37,039 nucleotides of DNA from Pholiota molesta (GCA_014925825.1 JACGCK010000340.1:1-37039); one strand, 5' to 3'. Positions 11,066-23,200 are shown, counted from the stretch's first letter. Numbers and translations are program-made. Notes: generated by a model from the letters alone, not told the origin.

Positions 11066-12095
11066 CTTTTGGTTTTGAGTGCGGAGTGAGTTCATCTCTT
11101 GTGTTTTTCATATTCGGTGGCTTATGATGTATCTGCAGTGTTATATATGCTGGTCATTTAATATTAAAGAAATTATTCATTGGAAACCAATTATGGGGAT
11201 GAATACATCGCGAAGATGTTGTACGGCACCAAGATTAGCGGTATTGAGGATGTTCTCATTTCAGATTTAGACTGCAGACCATCCCTCAAGTATTATCCAT
11301 CATCCAAAGTTCAACCAGATGCGGGGATGTTATTAGGATTAGGATGAATATTTCCTGCAAGTAAAACGTTTTCGCAGGTTACCAAAGCATCCGAGACGAG
11401 TTCCTGTCAGTCTTTCTTCAAGTTCTACAGTCCGAGCTTTTCTCGACGCATTAGTCAAATAGATCAGCTAGGAAACAGCAAAGTGTGAATACACGACGAG
11501 AAGAATGATACTAATGGACCCACCAAAATTCCAGATGATGCAAGATGTCAAAGGAACAAAAATTATGTTCCTCTGACGTATGCGTATTTCCTTCACTATT
11601 GATATAAGTATTCTTTGGCCCTTTGGTCGGACTTCACAACTCCGATTTCTGAAGTAGTTGTGAGAGAACTTATGGGAGCGAGAGTAAGGATAGTGCGAAC
11701 TACTGAAAAACGTTGCGGCAAAATGGTGGCAAGAGTTGGCCAGTTGGTATGTCTGGATTCGGAACAGGGGGGCCGGGTGCATACTTGAAAAATGGCACAT
11801 CTCGTGGGGAAAAACCTCTTAAAATCATCCCGATTTTTAGCGCTCTAGCTCAGACTCGCGACCTAGCTTTAGCTCTACATGTCTAGTATTTAATCCACAT
11901 TTTTCTAACATTTCTTCCCTTGCCGCTCTACAATCTTTTTATACACTTTTAGTCATCCTTCAGAGATTCCGGCGGGCGACGCTTTTTAGTCAACATCTCA
12001 TATCTCAGCTGTATTAAATTGCATGAGAATTTGCTCGTTCATTAGGGCCAAAATAAATGGACTGGAACTCGGATGGGACGGAGAGACCAGAGTTG
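11066..12095. other. Intergenic, AT-rich
   Basis: The segment lies between two plus-strand genes. Open frames on the minus strand (11468-11800) have no family features or bias and look accidental. No repeat or RNA gene was seen. Confidence 0.55.
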
Positions 12096-12123
12096 ACGCG
12101 TTGATCATGACGCGTTGACGCGT
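12096..12123. promoter_or_regulatory. Three ACGCGT (MluI/MCB-like) boxes upstream of the dehydrogenase
   Basis: ACGCGT occurs at 12096-12101, 12110-12115 and 12118-12123, 178 to 205 bases before the ATG, each followed by TGA or TGAC. In yeasts ACGCGT is the MluI cell-cycle box bound by MBF (Mbp1/Swi6). The cluster is observed; cell-cycle control of this gene is only an inference. Confidence 0.5.
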
Positions 12124-12300
12124 TGACGGACCGGGCAAGTGCGCAGCCGTCAGAAGGCACGTGGCTCTCGTATCCGGTATCGCTAATCCCGGAATACCCG
12201 TCCCTTCCCCACAACTTGTTACGGTTGAAATAGCAGAGTCGGGTATTCCATTCTTTGAACTCCTCCTCGTCCACCTCTCTACATCCTTTCGTCGAAAACG

Positions 12301-13732
12301 ATGGCTGATCGTCTTGCTCAAGTCTCCGGACACGTCACCAATACCCACGGACGTGGCCTGCTTGCTGGAGAGGTCGCAATCATCACTGGTAAGTACCAAG
12401 TCGACGTCTCGTGCCTCAAGTTGGATGGGTTAGAGCAGGGTAACTGCTTTGTGACAGCGGAAATGGATCACCTCTTCTCTATTTACCGTATGAAGCAATA
12501 TAATAGATCTCAAATTCGTTTCCAGATGATAGAAGCACATTTCACTGACAACTTCCATTTTTTTTCTAGGTGCTGGGCAGGTAACCACATATCTCTTATG
12601 GTGGACGGCAGCTTGTACTGATTTCTTATTGCACATACCTAGGGTATCGGTCGTTCTACCGCTCTCCTCTTCTCAAAGGAAGGTGCAAAGGTCGTCATCA
12701 GCGAGTATGTCAAGTGATCGTTCTATTTCCGGATTATGCTCACTAGAAGTCGCGACCAAAGCATTGACGCCAAACGTCTTGAGACCGTAGAGGGTGAAAT
12801 TAAAGCTCTTGGTGGAGAAGTTCTTTCCGTTGCTGGTGACGTTGGTGCCGATGACTTTCCCAAGAAGATTGTGGACGCTACCGTTCAGTGAGTTCGCCCT
12901 CTCCACAATAAATAGTTCGTCATCAACCTTATTTTTCGCGACATAGGAAATTCGGAAAGATCAACCACATCGTTAACAATGCCGGATTCACATTCGACAA
13001 GATGCTGCACACTACCCCTGACGAGACTTTCGATATTATCATGAAGATTCACGTCCGCGCTCCCTTCCGCCTCATCCGTCAAGCTGCTCCCTATTACCGC
13101 CTTAAGGTCAGCTTCCTTTCGTGATTATTTCATGCCCTATCTCTAAATCTTGAAAATTTTCTCCCGGAAATACAGCCCGAACAACGCGAAAACCGTTCCA
13201 TCATTAACGTTTCCTCAGTATCAGGCCTGCACGGAAACGTCGGTCAGGCCAACTATGCAGCGGCGAAGGCTGCCGTCCTCGGCCTCACCAAGACCATCGC
13301 AAAGGAATGGGGTCCTTTCGGCGTCCGTGCTAACACTGTTGCCTTTGGCCTTATCCACACTCGGTAAGATTCGGCGCTCATGCAAAATTTGTGTCTTCTG
13401 ACATAAAGGCATCTTTTTTGTAGTTTGACTGCGTCAAAAGAGGCTGGTGTTACCATTGAAATTGAAGGAAAGAAGGTCGCTCTCGGTGTTCCTGGGGCCC
13501 AGCGCCCTGTGTCTGCTGTCCCGGATCCCGAAACATACCCCTCGATTCCCCTCAGGCGAGGTGGTACCCCGGAAGATGCTGCAGGATCAGTTCTCTTGTA
13601 TGTCATTACCACTAGCATGTCCTGCATGCGAATATTGACTTATGTGGCCTATGTTTTACTAGTTTGGCCTCTCCTCTCGCTTCGTATGTTTCTGGCCACA
13701 CTTTGGAGGTCACCGGAGGTTCTGGGATTTAA
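12301..13732 (+). CDS. Short-chain dehydrogenase/reductase (classical SDR, FabG-like), 296 aa
   Basis: An NAD(P)-dependent oxidoreductase with a Rossmann fold; the substrate cannot be told, though 3-oxoacyl reduction is typical of the nearest type. Eight exons: 12301-12388, 12570-12580, 12643-12704, 12750-12887, 12947-13106, 13176-13363, 13424-13597 and 13663-13732; lengths sum to 891. Motifs in order: TGAGQGIG (29-36), NNAG (111-114), catalytic Ser about 168, YAAAK with Tyr181 and Lys185, and a C-terminal VTGGSGI. Exon 2 is only 11 bases and completes the glycine-rich motif. Exon 4 can start at 12750 (ISDRDQ) or 12747 (ISESRDQ) because the acceptor reads TAGAAG. A roughly 20-residue N-terminal extension precedes the first strand; no signal peptide or clear SKL-type tail is seen. 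No frame break. Confidence 0.93.
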
Positions 13733-13927
13733 TTGCTATGCGTTTATAACATGGATCAGGAAAGTTCGCAGTTTGTATCCATATCTCTCACTTGTATGTA
13801 CGTTATGCATGATTTGCTTGGATATGAATTGGACTATTCCTTTGATAATTGGATGGATCGGAGAAGATTATTACAAGGTGAGCTGAGAGTGACCACAACG
13901 TGTATTATAATATAAGATCGAGATAAG

Positions 13928-15508
13928 ATGAGATCAAAATTTGACGCGTGCTGCCACTGGCCAGCGTGCGCCCAACCGCCAAACTCAGGCCAAACTTCGA
14001 ACTCAAATCATGATCCAACCCTTTCACGTTTCTGCCAGGATATCCTTATGCATTCACAATCGGCTTTAACCAAAACCTCATCGACTGCTAGCACGCTTCC
14101 CTATGATATCCTAGAAGAGATATTTCTGCAATGTCTTCCACGATTTCCTCTAGACGAAATTCAACCCAATGTGAAGATCGCGCCGATGTTGCTTTGCCAT
14201 GTATGCTCTTCCTGGAGAACAGTTGCCCTTGTATACCCACCTCTTTGGAGGCACCTCCGTTATCGCCTACCTATTCGATGGGAAGAAGGTCGACCCATCG
14301 TTTGGAATTCGACCACTTTCTTCAGCGACATGGATTGTTTGAAATGGTGGAAAGAAAATCAGGGCTCGAAAGGTCCCTTTGTTCATCTCAGTTTCTACTA
14401 TCAGCCGGAATATGGAGTTCCCTGCCAGGCGCTTCCTTTGGAGAATGATGCAATGAAGTTCTTGGTTAATTATCTGTCCACTGCCCAATATCTCGACGTC
14501 GATCGATTCACTCGATATTTACTCCAAAAAGATTTCAGCCAGAGTGGATCCCAGGCTTTATGTTCCCAACTGCAATCTTTGTCGATCAGTTGCCCAATCA
14601 ATGACGAGGGTGGTGATATACCACATTGGCCTCATCTAGGGTTGTTTTATATCCCCCCGACACTACGACGTCTGCGCATCCATCAGGTCGAACTATCACC
14701 TCATTCATATCATATGGGTACTACTTTCACTAACTGGTCCAAGTTGACCCACCTTTCAGTATCCGTAATCGCGCACCTGGACATCTGGTATTCCCTTATC
14801 CGCGGGGTGCCGAATCTGCAATGGGGCCACATTACTATCTGGCTCTACGTACCTGTTGATTACAACCCGCCGAACTTTACGCTTCCTTTTCTTTCTACCC
14901 TTTCCGTAGGTGCTAGCAACTCCCCAATTGCCAGTGGTGAACTCCTGAGAAATCTACATTGCCCGACTCTGCATGACCTTTCTATCGACGTTGATATACA
15001 TTCATTGGGAATCTTCGGTGCCGCGGAAAGGATCAATAATATGCTGAAGTCCGCGCCAGCAGTCACGAAGCTTACACTCAAACTATTTTTCATTGGCGTT
15101 CCTTTCAGTATAACAACGACAGCAACAAGTTGGGAAGAAGTAGAACAGCTTTCAGTGCTGTCGCCTCGCCTTACCCATTTACTCATCGACATGTGCGACG
15201 ACCATTCAAATATCAGCTATGAGACCACGCTATCAAAAATAGTGGCCTTTTGGAAAGATTTATTATCCCCTGTGCGTTGGATGAATATAGCGAGTCCCGC
15301 CAGCAACATTCGCAAGATAACGGCTGTCGTCAAGATGCCGTCTAGGGACAGTCCGTTAGTCGACCCTATCTTTCGAAGTGCATTGGGGCTGGAAAAGGGT
15401 GATGATGACGAGGACGCGGAAAATGTTGTATTCGAAGTCGTCCAAGAAGATAGACGGACATCCTCACCTTATGCTAATGGATGGAAAACATGGGATGGTT
15501 CACTCTAG
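13928..15508 (+). CDS. F-box protein (Agaricomycete expanded family), up to 526 aa
   Basis: Likely a substrate receptor of an SCF ubiquitin ligase. It is a single long exon. The F-box lies at about residues 56-110: LPYDILEEIFLQCLP, then MLLCHVCSSWRTVALVYPPLW, the usual form in mushroom genomes where these genes number in the hundreds. The rest shows degenerate leucine-rich spacing, for example LRRLRIHQVELSPHSY and LTHLLIDMCDD, consistent with an irregular LRR-like substrate-binding part. The C-terminus carries an acidic patch (GDDDEDAENVVFEVV). The first 40 residues are low in conservation signal, and the Met at 14048 (MHSQSALTK) is an equally good start. It follows the dehydrogenase by only 195 bases on the same strand; CAND1 on the same window regulates SCF complexes, but the two are far apart. 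Confidence 0.85.
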   Translation: MRSKFDACCHWPACAQPPNSGQTSNSNHDPTLSRFCQDILMHSQSALTKTSSTASTLPYDILEEIFLQCLPRFPLDEIQPNVKIAPMLLCHVCSSWRTVALVYPPLWRHLRYRLPIRWEEGRPIVWNSTTFFSDMDCLKWWKENQGSKGPFVHLSFYYQPEYGVPCQALPLENDAMKFLVNYLSTAQYLDVDRFTRYLLQKDFSQSGSQALCSQLQSLSISCPINDEGGDIPHWPHLGLFYIPPTLRRLRIHQVELSPHSYHMGTTFTNWSKLTHLSVSVIAHLDIWYSLIRGVPNLQWGHITIWLYVPVDYNPPNFTLPFLSTLSVGASNSPIASGELLRNLHCPTLHDLSIDVDIHSLGIFGAAERINNMLKSAPAVTKLTLKLFFIGVPFSITTTATSWEEVEQLSVLSPRLTHLLIDMCDDHSNISYETTLSKIVAFWKDLLSPVRWMNIASPASNIRKITAVVKMPSRDSPLVDPIFRSALGLEKGDDDEDAENVVFEVVQEDRRTSSPYANGWKTWDGSL

Positions 15509-17300
15509 GGCGTCGAACAAGCTTCGAGGGTGATTAATTCTGGTGGCAGGCCATCGATTATTTAGATCGCTAAAATAGTCACTCAATGTCTTTTTTCTTC
15601 CAGCCTTTGACCATATCGTTTTCCCGTTTGGAAACACTTGTCATTCGTATTATTAATGGAGCGAGCCTTTTAGTTCTTGGGACAAATTTTCATCTGCCAC
15701 ACAGCTGATTTAACCATTTTGCTAACACTGGGCACGTCTAGACTCGGGTTCTATCGATTTTGACAGTTTTATGTCGTCCATTCACATGTACTATCACACG
15801 CACAAGCCAGGTCTAAAATTCCAGATGTTTCCATCTAATTATAACGCTCAGCGCTCATCCTTTGTTCGCTGCCCATGATCACGAATTTCTGCTGTATTAG
15901 TAGGAGTCTGTGCTTTTCCTCGTCATCCCACTATCGTCTTCAAGGGCACAGCGCTTAAGCCTTGTGGCACGTATCCTCAATTACTGCTGCGGATCAAGAA
16001 GTAATTAAGCCGGGATCGTGTCGATATCGCTCTGGGAATAAATTCTAAAAACAACTTCAACCTTGCTCTGGAAGGACACGCACAGGCGGTGTAAACCAGC
16101 AGTTTGCTCGAATTCGATTGTTCTCTTGTTCTTTCACGGCCTAGCCCAGCGCTACTCTCACAACGTGCCTATGAGTCTGCGTCTTGGGAACTTACAAGCA
16201 AGCAAGCCACGATTTCCGCATTGACAAAAGCTTGCGGCCTGGGCTATGTAATCTTACAAAAGCTCACAGAGCCTCGGTAGCGCTTTGGAAATTAACTCTC
16301 TGAATGCATCGCATTCACATCTCCCCCTTCATTTAATTTTAATCGGGGTTTAATGAACGGCGCAGGAAGTGGCGGACTCAAGGTGCTCCGTTCCAATACG
16401 ACATGGGAACTTATGCACACCACTCATCGTGACGATCTATTTTGAACAGTACTTGCTGTATTTGTGCTATACCAATCGATACACTCTCATGTGCTCCCTT
16501 GTCAATGGTACAGCTTCCCGAGAGCTGTGTATAGAGAGAAGCACTGCTACATCGCTGATAGCAGCGGCCTCAGCACATACGAACTTCTGGTCTCGTCCTT
16601 CTGTCAAGTTATCAACGACTAGCCTATACTTGGGGATATAAACACACGATACGCAAGGCAACTACATCCTGGGGCCATAGATAATCTGATCCTCGTGCCG
16701 AAAACTACAGATTAACGCCCAGCTATCTGAATGATATCGGCGAAACTTCAAATGAAGACAAAGACATCGGAAAGCTTGCTGAAAGTCTCCATCTGAATAG
16801 AAATATGATAAGTTGCTGGGTAAGCTGCGCATCGCAAATAGCTCTGAGTCGGCTGTCATGCAATCTAAGCGCCTACACTTTTACATCTTTTCTATTCAAA
16901 GGCGCTATTTCCAGCTAGAATACGCCCAAAGAAACGCCGATGTTACCGTTGTAAAGATAATGCAGTCAGCTGCTCATAATTCATGCGGACGTCCGACTCT
17001 ATTCTCATCTCCTGTCCTTGATTGAATTCTAGTGCCGCACAAATGGCAAGAGCAATACAGATTTATTAATATGTTCACAACAACAACACAGTTTCTAAGC
17101 TTTCCAAGGCCGAGTGGGCAATGGCCGTACATTCGGGAGAGTACGTGAGTTGTATCGTGGCCATAGCGTGCATAATACTAGTAAGGTACAACATTTTCGA
17201 ATAATACAATGTCCCCTGGCGTAGAGCCTGAAAATCGTAACGAGAAAGATCGAGTTCAGCACCTTGTTCAAACGAAGAGCCGTGGTCGTTTAATGGTTGA
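15509..17300. other. 1.8 kb intergenic region
   Basis: It lies between convergent genes. No coding frame is supported; the 90-codon frame at 16369-16641 has no motif. No transposon ends, long repeats or RNA genes were recognised. Moderately AT-rich throughout. Confidence 0.55.
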
Positions 17301-19008
17301 TTAAGCAAGGTCAGAGCCGTTCACGGATTCTAGTGGAGGTCGACGTTTCTCATCTCGTGAAGGGCCGACTTGGCGGCCGTGTTCTGATTCGTATGATTCG
17401 TGTGGAGGCGGTGGTCCCATGTGCTCGGCTATGTTTGCCATTCCAGAGGCACTGTGGCTAGGAGAGTGAGTAATGTTGCCAGCGTTTCGACTTGAAGTCA
17501 ATGAAGTTAGTGTGTCAGTGGAGGGTTGCTTGTCTCTGTGCTGTGGACGAGGAGAGTCGCGTCCGGATGTCGACTGATCGTATGTAGGAGGATTGTAAGT
17601 CCGCCTTGACGATGATGCTGGTTGAGTATAAGCAACGCTGTCCATTCGCATGATGTTAGGATTAGGAGCGTTTGGGGAATCGTAGGCTTGAATTGGAAAA
17701 CCGCCGTTGCTTTGTTTACGATCTGGATTGTCGACTGTTGGAGGCGACGTAAAAGGTTCGATCAAGTCCTGGATTGCGGTCGAAGACCCCTGCCTAGCAA
17801 GTGGTGGCGGACTGATGCCATATGGAATTGTGGCTGCAACAGAGCTCATGTAAGGTACCGAACGCACACTCGTTGTGTGCGTCAGAACAGTAGGGCTTGC
17901 TGGAGGATACATCCCGTTGGGCGGCAATGAGGCGTAGTGACCGTGCGTCGATTTCATATTATCAGTGGCCGTTGAGAGTTCCGAATTAGAGCGCACATGC
18001 CCGAGTGGACGGCCATCATACATCCCACTCGGAGCCTTGGACTTCCGTTGTCGGCGTATCATCCAGAGGGCGATGATGACCCCTCCTGCAATTACGATCA
18101 ATCCGCCGATGACGCCGCCTACAATTGCTCCAATGTTGGTTTTCTTGTGTGTCGCAGTTGATGTTCCACCAACAAAGTCAGGTTGATCTATCAAAGGCCA
18201 TGAAAACGGAGATCAGCCTGTAGGATCTAATACCACATACTCTGACTTGCGATTGTTTGCGCTTCTGTTACACTGAAAAACTGGTTCGGAGTCCACAGTG
18301 TGGCTGTTATAGATTAGTTATTACTGACAGGAACGAGAAACAAGAAGGGGACGTACGATCTTGCTGAGCCCATTTAGGAATGGCTACGTCCGAGGGAAGT
18401 ACGAGTTTTGTCGGGAAAAATCTAATACCTTATTCAAATCTCTGTAGAGGATTCGAGACGAGGTACTCACGTGTTGCTCAGCTCATCAGCGGTACATCCA
18501 GACATAAATGCTGTCCATCTTTTGGAATAAAAAATGAGGTCGATAATCGGTAAGTAACGGTGGACGACGTACTGAGATATCTGCTCTGCAAATCCTTGAC
18601 AAGCAATGCAAGCACTGAGCAAATTGTAGTTTGCCCACGAACTAGATATGGATTCCATGAGAAAATGGAACTTGAAGCACACACAAGGGGAGATTTACCA
18701 TGTGCAAAGGTTAGCGAACGAGCCATTTGGATTCGTATACATTACTGTTGCATTCAAAGGACTTATGGTCCATTCTAAACCGAACATCATCAGGCGACTG
18801 ATTGTGTATAGTTCAGTTGGCACTCACGACCGTTATTACACAAGGCGTCTACCGAAGCTGCCACTTGGCAAGGCGAGTCGTGGTTCGAGTTTTCCATCCA
18901 AGCAAAAGATGCTGTGCATACCGCCGAAGCTTGACCAGCCCTGGCCTCCAGGCGGAGCCCCATGGCAAGAGTTGCGAAGGAAGCCGCAAAGCAGAAGGAG
19001 GAGCGCAT
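17301..19008 (-). CDS. Type I single-pass membrane protein with Cys-rich ectodomain and Ser/Pro-rich cytosolic tail, 462 aa
   Basis: Seven exons on the minus strand: 19008-18828, 18774-18699, 18641-18573, 18518-18471, 18421-18357, 18303-18241 and 18187-17301; lengths sum to 1389, exactly 463 codons. A signal peptide covers about residues 1-27 (MRSSFCFAASFATLAMGL). The small ectodomain has paired cysteines and Trp-rich blocks: FAWMENSNHDSPC, LCNNGQWTISPL, NLCTCSWANYNLLSACIACQG and WTPNQFF. The membrane helix is at about 186-210 (IGAIVGGVIGGLIVIAGG...), followed by RRQRK as stop-transfer. The tail of about 250 residues is Ser/Pro/Gln-rich. I recall this architecture as a recurrent, uncharacterised family in Agaricomycetes; a cell-surface sensor or wall-linked role is only a guess. 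Confidence 0.88.
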
Positions 19009-19100
19009 CGTTCGGGGACGGTATGGGCTAGAGATGTGCGTTGGGGAAGAGAAAGACGCAAGAGGGCCGAACAAGGAGGAGGGTGCGTTGATAAAGTAGA

Positions 19101-19106
19101 TATATA
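19101..19106 (-). promoter_or_regulatory. TATA box of the type I membrane protein gene
   Basis: TATATA on the minus strand lies about 95 bases before the ATG at 19008. Position fits a core promoter; not tested. Confidence 0.45.
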
Positions 19107-19109
19107 ACA

Positions 19110-20279
19110 TGTGTGTGAGATCGGTGATTAATCGAGATCTGGCGTCCCAAATGGGCGCCTGCGACTTTCGTCCGTATATAAACATATAAACATAGGTCCG
19201 GCAAGGCAGTACCTGGCTGACATGTCCGATCCAGCAGGCAAATTTGTACACAAGTCTGCACATGCTCGGGAAGTCTCTTCGCCCATGCGAAGCATTAGGA
19301 CCTGTAACTGTGCCGGAGGAATTGTGAATATGTTTTCTGTCATTTCGTGTTGAATGACGCACAGCAGCGCATAGCTTAAAGGAAGCCTTGCTTGAGTTCA
19401 AAGCCTAGAATGTTGCTGGAAAGTTCCATCATATCGGAATTTGAATAATACGCAATCGAGGATTTAAAAAACATTCGGTCAACCCGAAGTTGATTAAGGC
19501 AAAAGTGGGCGAGGAGGCGATGAAGGAACGCAGAATGACTTCAGTAGAGATCAGGATGGCCGAAGTGGATGAAAAACATACAAGAACTGAGATGCCTTCG
19601 CCACTCAGATCCAGCCTACATGCCGTTGTAATGAAAATGAAACGCTTTCAAAACTCTGAGCGTTTGCCTCAGAATGTTCCATGCATGGTCAATCCATGGT
19701 TGCCATCCTGTCAGCCCTTTAGGCTTTTTACAGATCGGTGATGTCTTCCTCCTCCCGTTTGAAAATCATCTCCTGAGATATACCATATAAGACGAACTGG
19801 AAAATGTTTACGGCGATTTTGAAGCAGAATTGGGTGCCGCGCGCGTCGTGCATAGATTGATGGAGATAGCACCCCAGTGGTACTGATTGCGATGCTAATG
19901 TTGAATATCATACTTAGGATGGTCCATTTGTTTGACAAAACGACATTTCTGCCGGGCGTGGCGGATGCGGGCATGAGCGTTGATGCGTTGAAACTTGCAT
20001 CAACATTTTATCAGCACTTTCCATATACTTGTCCGAAAAGTGAGCCCCGCGCAAGCCCGCGCACTGCTGCTCCGACTCTCTTGCACTGGGCGCTCGCTCA
20101 CTAAGCACTCTTAATTGCAATCCATCCATTTCTCAAACACGCTGCACACCATTCACTTGTGATAAATGTGACAGCAAGCCCACAAAGAGACGAAGCAAAA
20201 TTAGACGCACACATATATTAAAACCTCCTCCTAGCAAATGAAAGTGCTCATCACGAACAGCAGAAATCACGGTAGCGCA
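19110..20279. other. Intergenic region of 1.2 kb
   Basis: It lies upstream of the membrane-protein gene and downstream of the RSC gene, both on the minus strand. No supported coding frame: the 87-codon minus frame at 19711-19974 has one hydrophobic stretch but no splice-compatible neighbours. No repeats or RNA genes were seen. Confidence 0.5.
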
Positions 20280-23200
20280 CTACCCGTCAAACGCCATCTC
20301 CTTCAGGACCCGCATCGTCGTTTCCGTGACCGTAGGCAGAACGGCTGTGCGAGCGCGCTTCGTAGGATCCGGCCCATCAGTGTTGGCGCCCTCATCGCCA
20401 TCCTGTGGTGTCTTCCGTTTCCTAGCCAGGAATTGCAGATATGCCAGCGAATGGCGCGTCCTCTGGCGCGGGCAGGTTAAGCGGAGGAGTTGCGAACCAC
20501 AACACCTCATTTGTATCCGGGTCCCGATCGAACAGCTTAGCTGCATTATAAAAAGAGCCAGTCAACACGGAGATCAGATAGGATAAAGATAAAAACAGAA
20601 CAAGGAAGAGCAAGAGCAGGGAGGACGTGCAAAAGATGTGGCTGAAACCCCTCTTGCCCCAGTCTGCCGACAGACAGGTAGTGTAAGGAAATAGCCAAGC
20701 GAAAACTCACCTGTTTCTGGTGCAAGCTTCTCCACCTGCGCAGGCCCCCCGATAGCCCCTAGCCCCCCGCGGCCGAGACCACCGACCTGTCGCCAGAAAC
20801 ACGCTGCGCTATATAAGGCTGGATGTAGGTCGACTGGGGCGCCGCCTGATACGGCGGAGCAGCAGGCGCGCTAGAAGCATTCCTCGCAGCTGCCGCGCCA
20901 TCGTTGCGACCACCCCCACCCCCATTCCTCTTCTTATCCCCCGCATCCACCGGCGCCTCTGCCTGGTCCGCCGCCCCCCGCTAATAATCCCACCAGGCCC
21001 CTTCACCGCCGCCTTGCCGCCGGGGCCCTTGAGCAAAAACGGACTCGGCAGCCGCACCGGGTACACCGTGCGCTCGAACGGGTAGATCGGCATAAACTCG
21101 GGCGTCTGCCGGACCTCCTCCGGCACGCACGAGTTCCAGTTCTTGAGGCGCACGAACACGCGGTCGCGGTCGTTGTAGCGCGCGTCGCAGACGTACAGCG
21201 GGAACCCGACGTACCAGAACGGCGGGCGCGGCCGGCCGCGGATGTGGCGCGCGGTGAACTGGCAGGCGATCTTCTCGATGATGTCTTCCACCGGGTGGTC
21301 GGCGAAGTGGCCTGTTATTTTTGATATGGTATCAGTATCAATGTCCACTATGCTAACTATCGAGTGTCCAAAGAATAGGTGTGAGGTGTACGTACTGGTT
21401 TTGAACACTTCTCCTTCCCAGAACTGTCTGCTCGCTGGATGATAGGTCTGTCAATGTGCGCTATGAGCTTCAAATAGACGCGGCGGAGTTAAGGCACCGA
21501 CCTGCTCGGGTCTATAGTACCACGACACCGTAATCCAGGCTGTCCTTTCTTTCACTATTCATGGTTTAGTTTAGCTTATCTTTGCGTATGTTAGTGGGCA
21601 AGCAAACTCACGGTTCCTCCGACAACCAACATCTAAACACCTGCCCAATGATAGGCTTGCTGGGATCGTCCGGATTGCTCAGATGCACCCAGTCCGCCAA
21701 CTTGACCTTCCACCCTTGTAGCTCACCTCGTCCACGAACGTGCGGTCGCGGGTGAGGACCCTGTGGGTGGTCACGTTCGGGACACCTTCGCCGTCAGACC
21801 CATGGACTGGTTTGACATTGCCTGGGCCTGCGCGCAGAGATGCAAAATTGGTGGATGAAATATAGGGTGCGATGGGAGGATTTGGCGAGGTGAGAGCTTG
21901 ATACAATCGCTGCATGCGGTTAGTCAGTGTTTGTATCTGTGGGCTGTCTTATATGATGCGGTACCTGTAAAAGCAGCGTTCGTCCATATGCTTCGCTCCC
22001 AGACTCGTGCCACCGGCGCGCCTTCTCGAACAGACGGGCGAACTCGAGATCAAATTCTTTCGCGCTTTTGTACATCTTATGCCTCGCTCGTGTCTGTGGA
22101 AGTCCACGTTCGCGGAGTTCAGAAAGAAGGTTTGCCATGCACTTACCTCGATTTGTTTCAGGGAGATTGGGCTTGTACTCGAAAGGTTCAAAGTAGCCGG
22201 CGACTCTTCTGGTACAGATTCCAAACAAACGGCTAGCCGATTTCCGCTTTCAAACAAGTCAACATGACGAAATCAATAATCTCTAATGCACGTACATGAT
22301 ATCTTTGTGGCCTTTTATCGCGTGCACAATGTCGGAATAGCGTTCCTATGACAAGATTTAGCATATACCAAGAAAAGAAGCATGAACCACTCACTGGATT
22401 GACGTCGCCCATCCAACCTTCGTCTCCAAACCCAGGCCATCTCGGCAATCCTTTCTCCAGCTGCTTGACGATCTCCTCGCTTTGAGGGTCTCGGTCTGCT
22501 CGAAAAGCCCCAGCATCCTCATCTTGTCCGTCGGAATCCGGGGATACAACGTCCACGTCCATGTCAGGCGTGCCCATTCGTTGTGCTGATTTGGGCCGGA
22601 TGGGAACCGGCTTCGCGTGTGTTTGGTTGGTACTGGTGCTGGCTGCTGGTGGGACGCGACTTTGACTTGAAGGAATGATTGTGCGAGCAGCAACGTGTGG
22701 CACTGGCAAAGCGGCAGGTGTTGGAGCTGCAGGAGTAGGGGGTGCAGGGGTAGCTAGAGCAGAGGATCCTGTTTCTTCTTTCATACTGTCCCCCGAGTTA
22801 TCAGGAACCAGTGTGCCATGGACTTTTTGTGCAGAGGAAGGAGGAGGAGAGGAGCGGGGGTTGGGGAGGACTGGTCGTTTCTTCCATTCTGTTTCCAAGA
22901 CATTCTAGTCCTTCTATTAGCCATCCCGACCGCGGATCGTATACAAAATCACATACTTTTAGGGTTTCTGCGTCCATTACTATCTGACTCCCAGCCTCAT
23001 TGTAGAATAACGCGTTCCAGAAGACCAGGGATAGGTCGGTATAGACATCGCTCGCATCCCTATATCGTCCCTTTGCCACTCCCGATTGTATGTTCTTCAA
23101 ACAACGGGGCTCGGGGATGATCTTGAAACGTACATCTGTAGGTTAGATGCAAACAAATGGTGTTGTGGACGCGTCGAAAACGTACCTCGTAGTACTCTGG

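Noticed and set aside
21700..21725. Intron with donor GTGAGC in the RSC BAH start
   Set aside because: The only AG in range would make it about 21 bases long and remove the conserved YKGWK segment.
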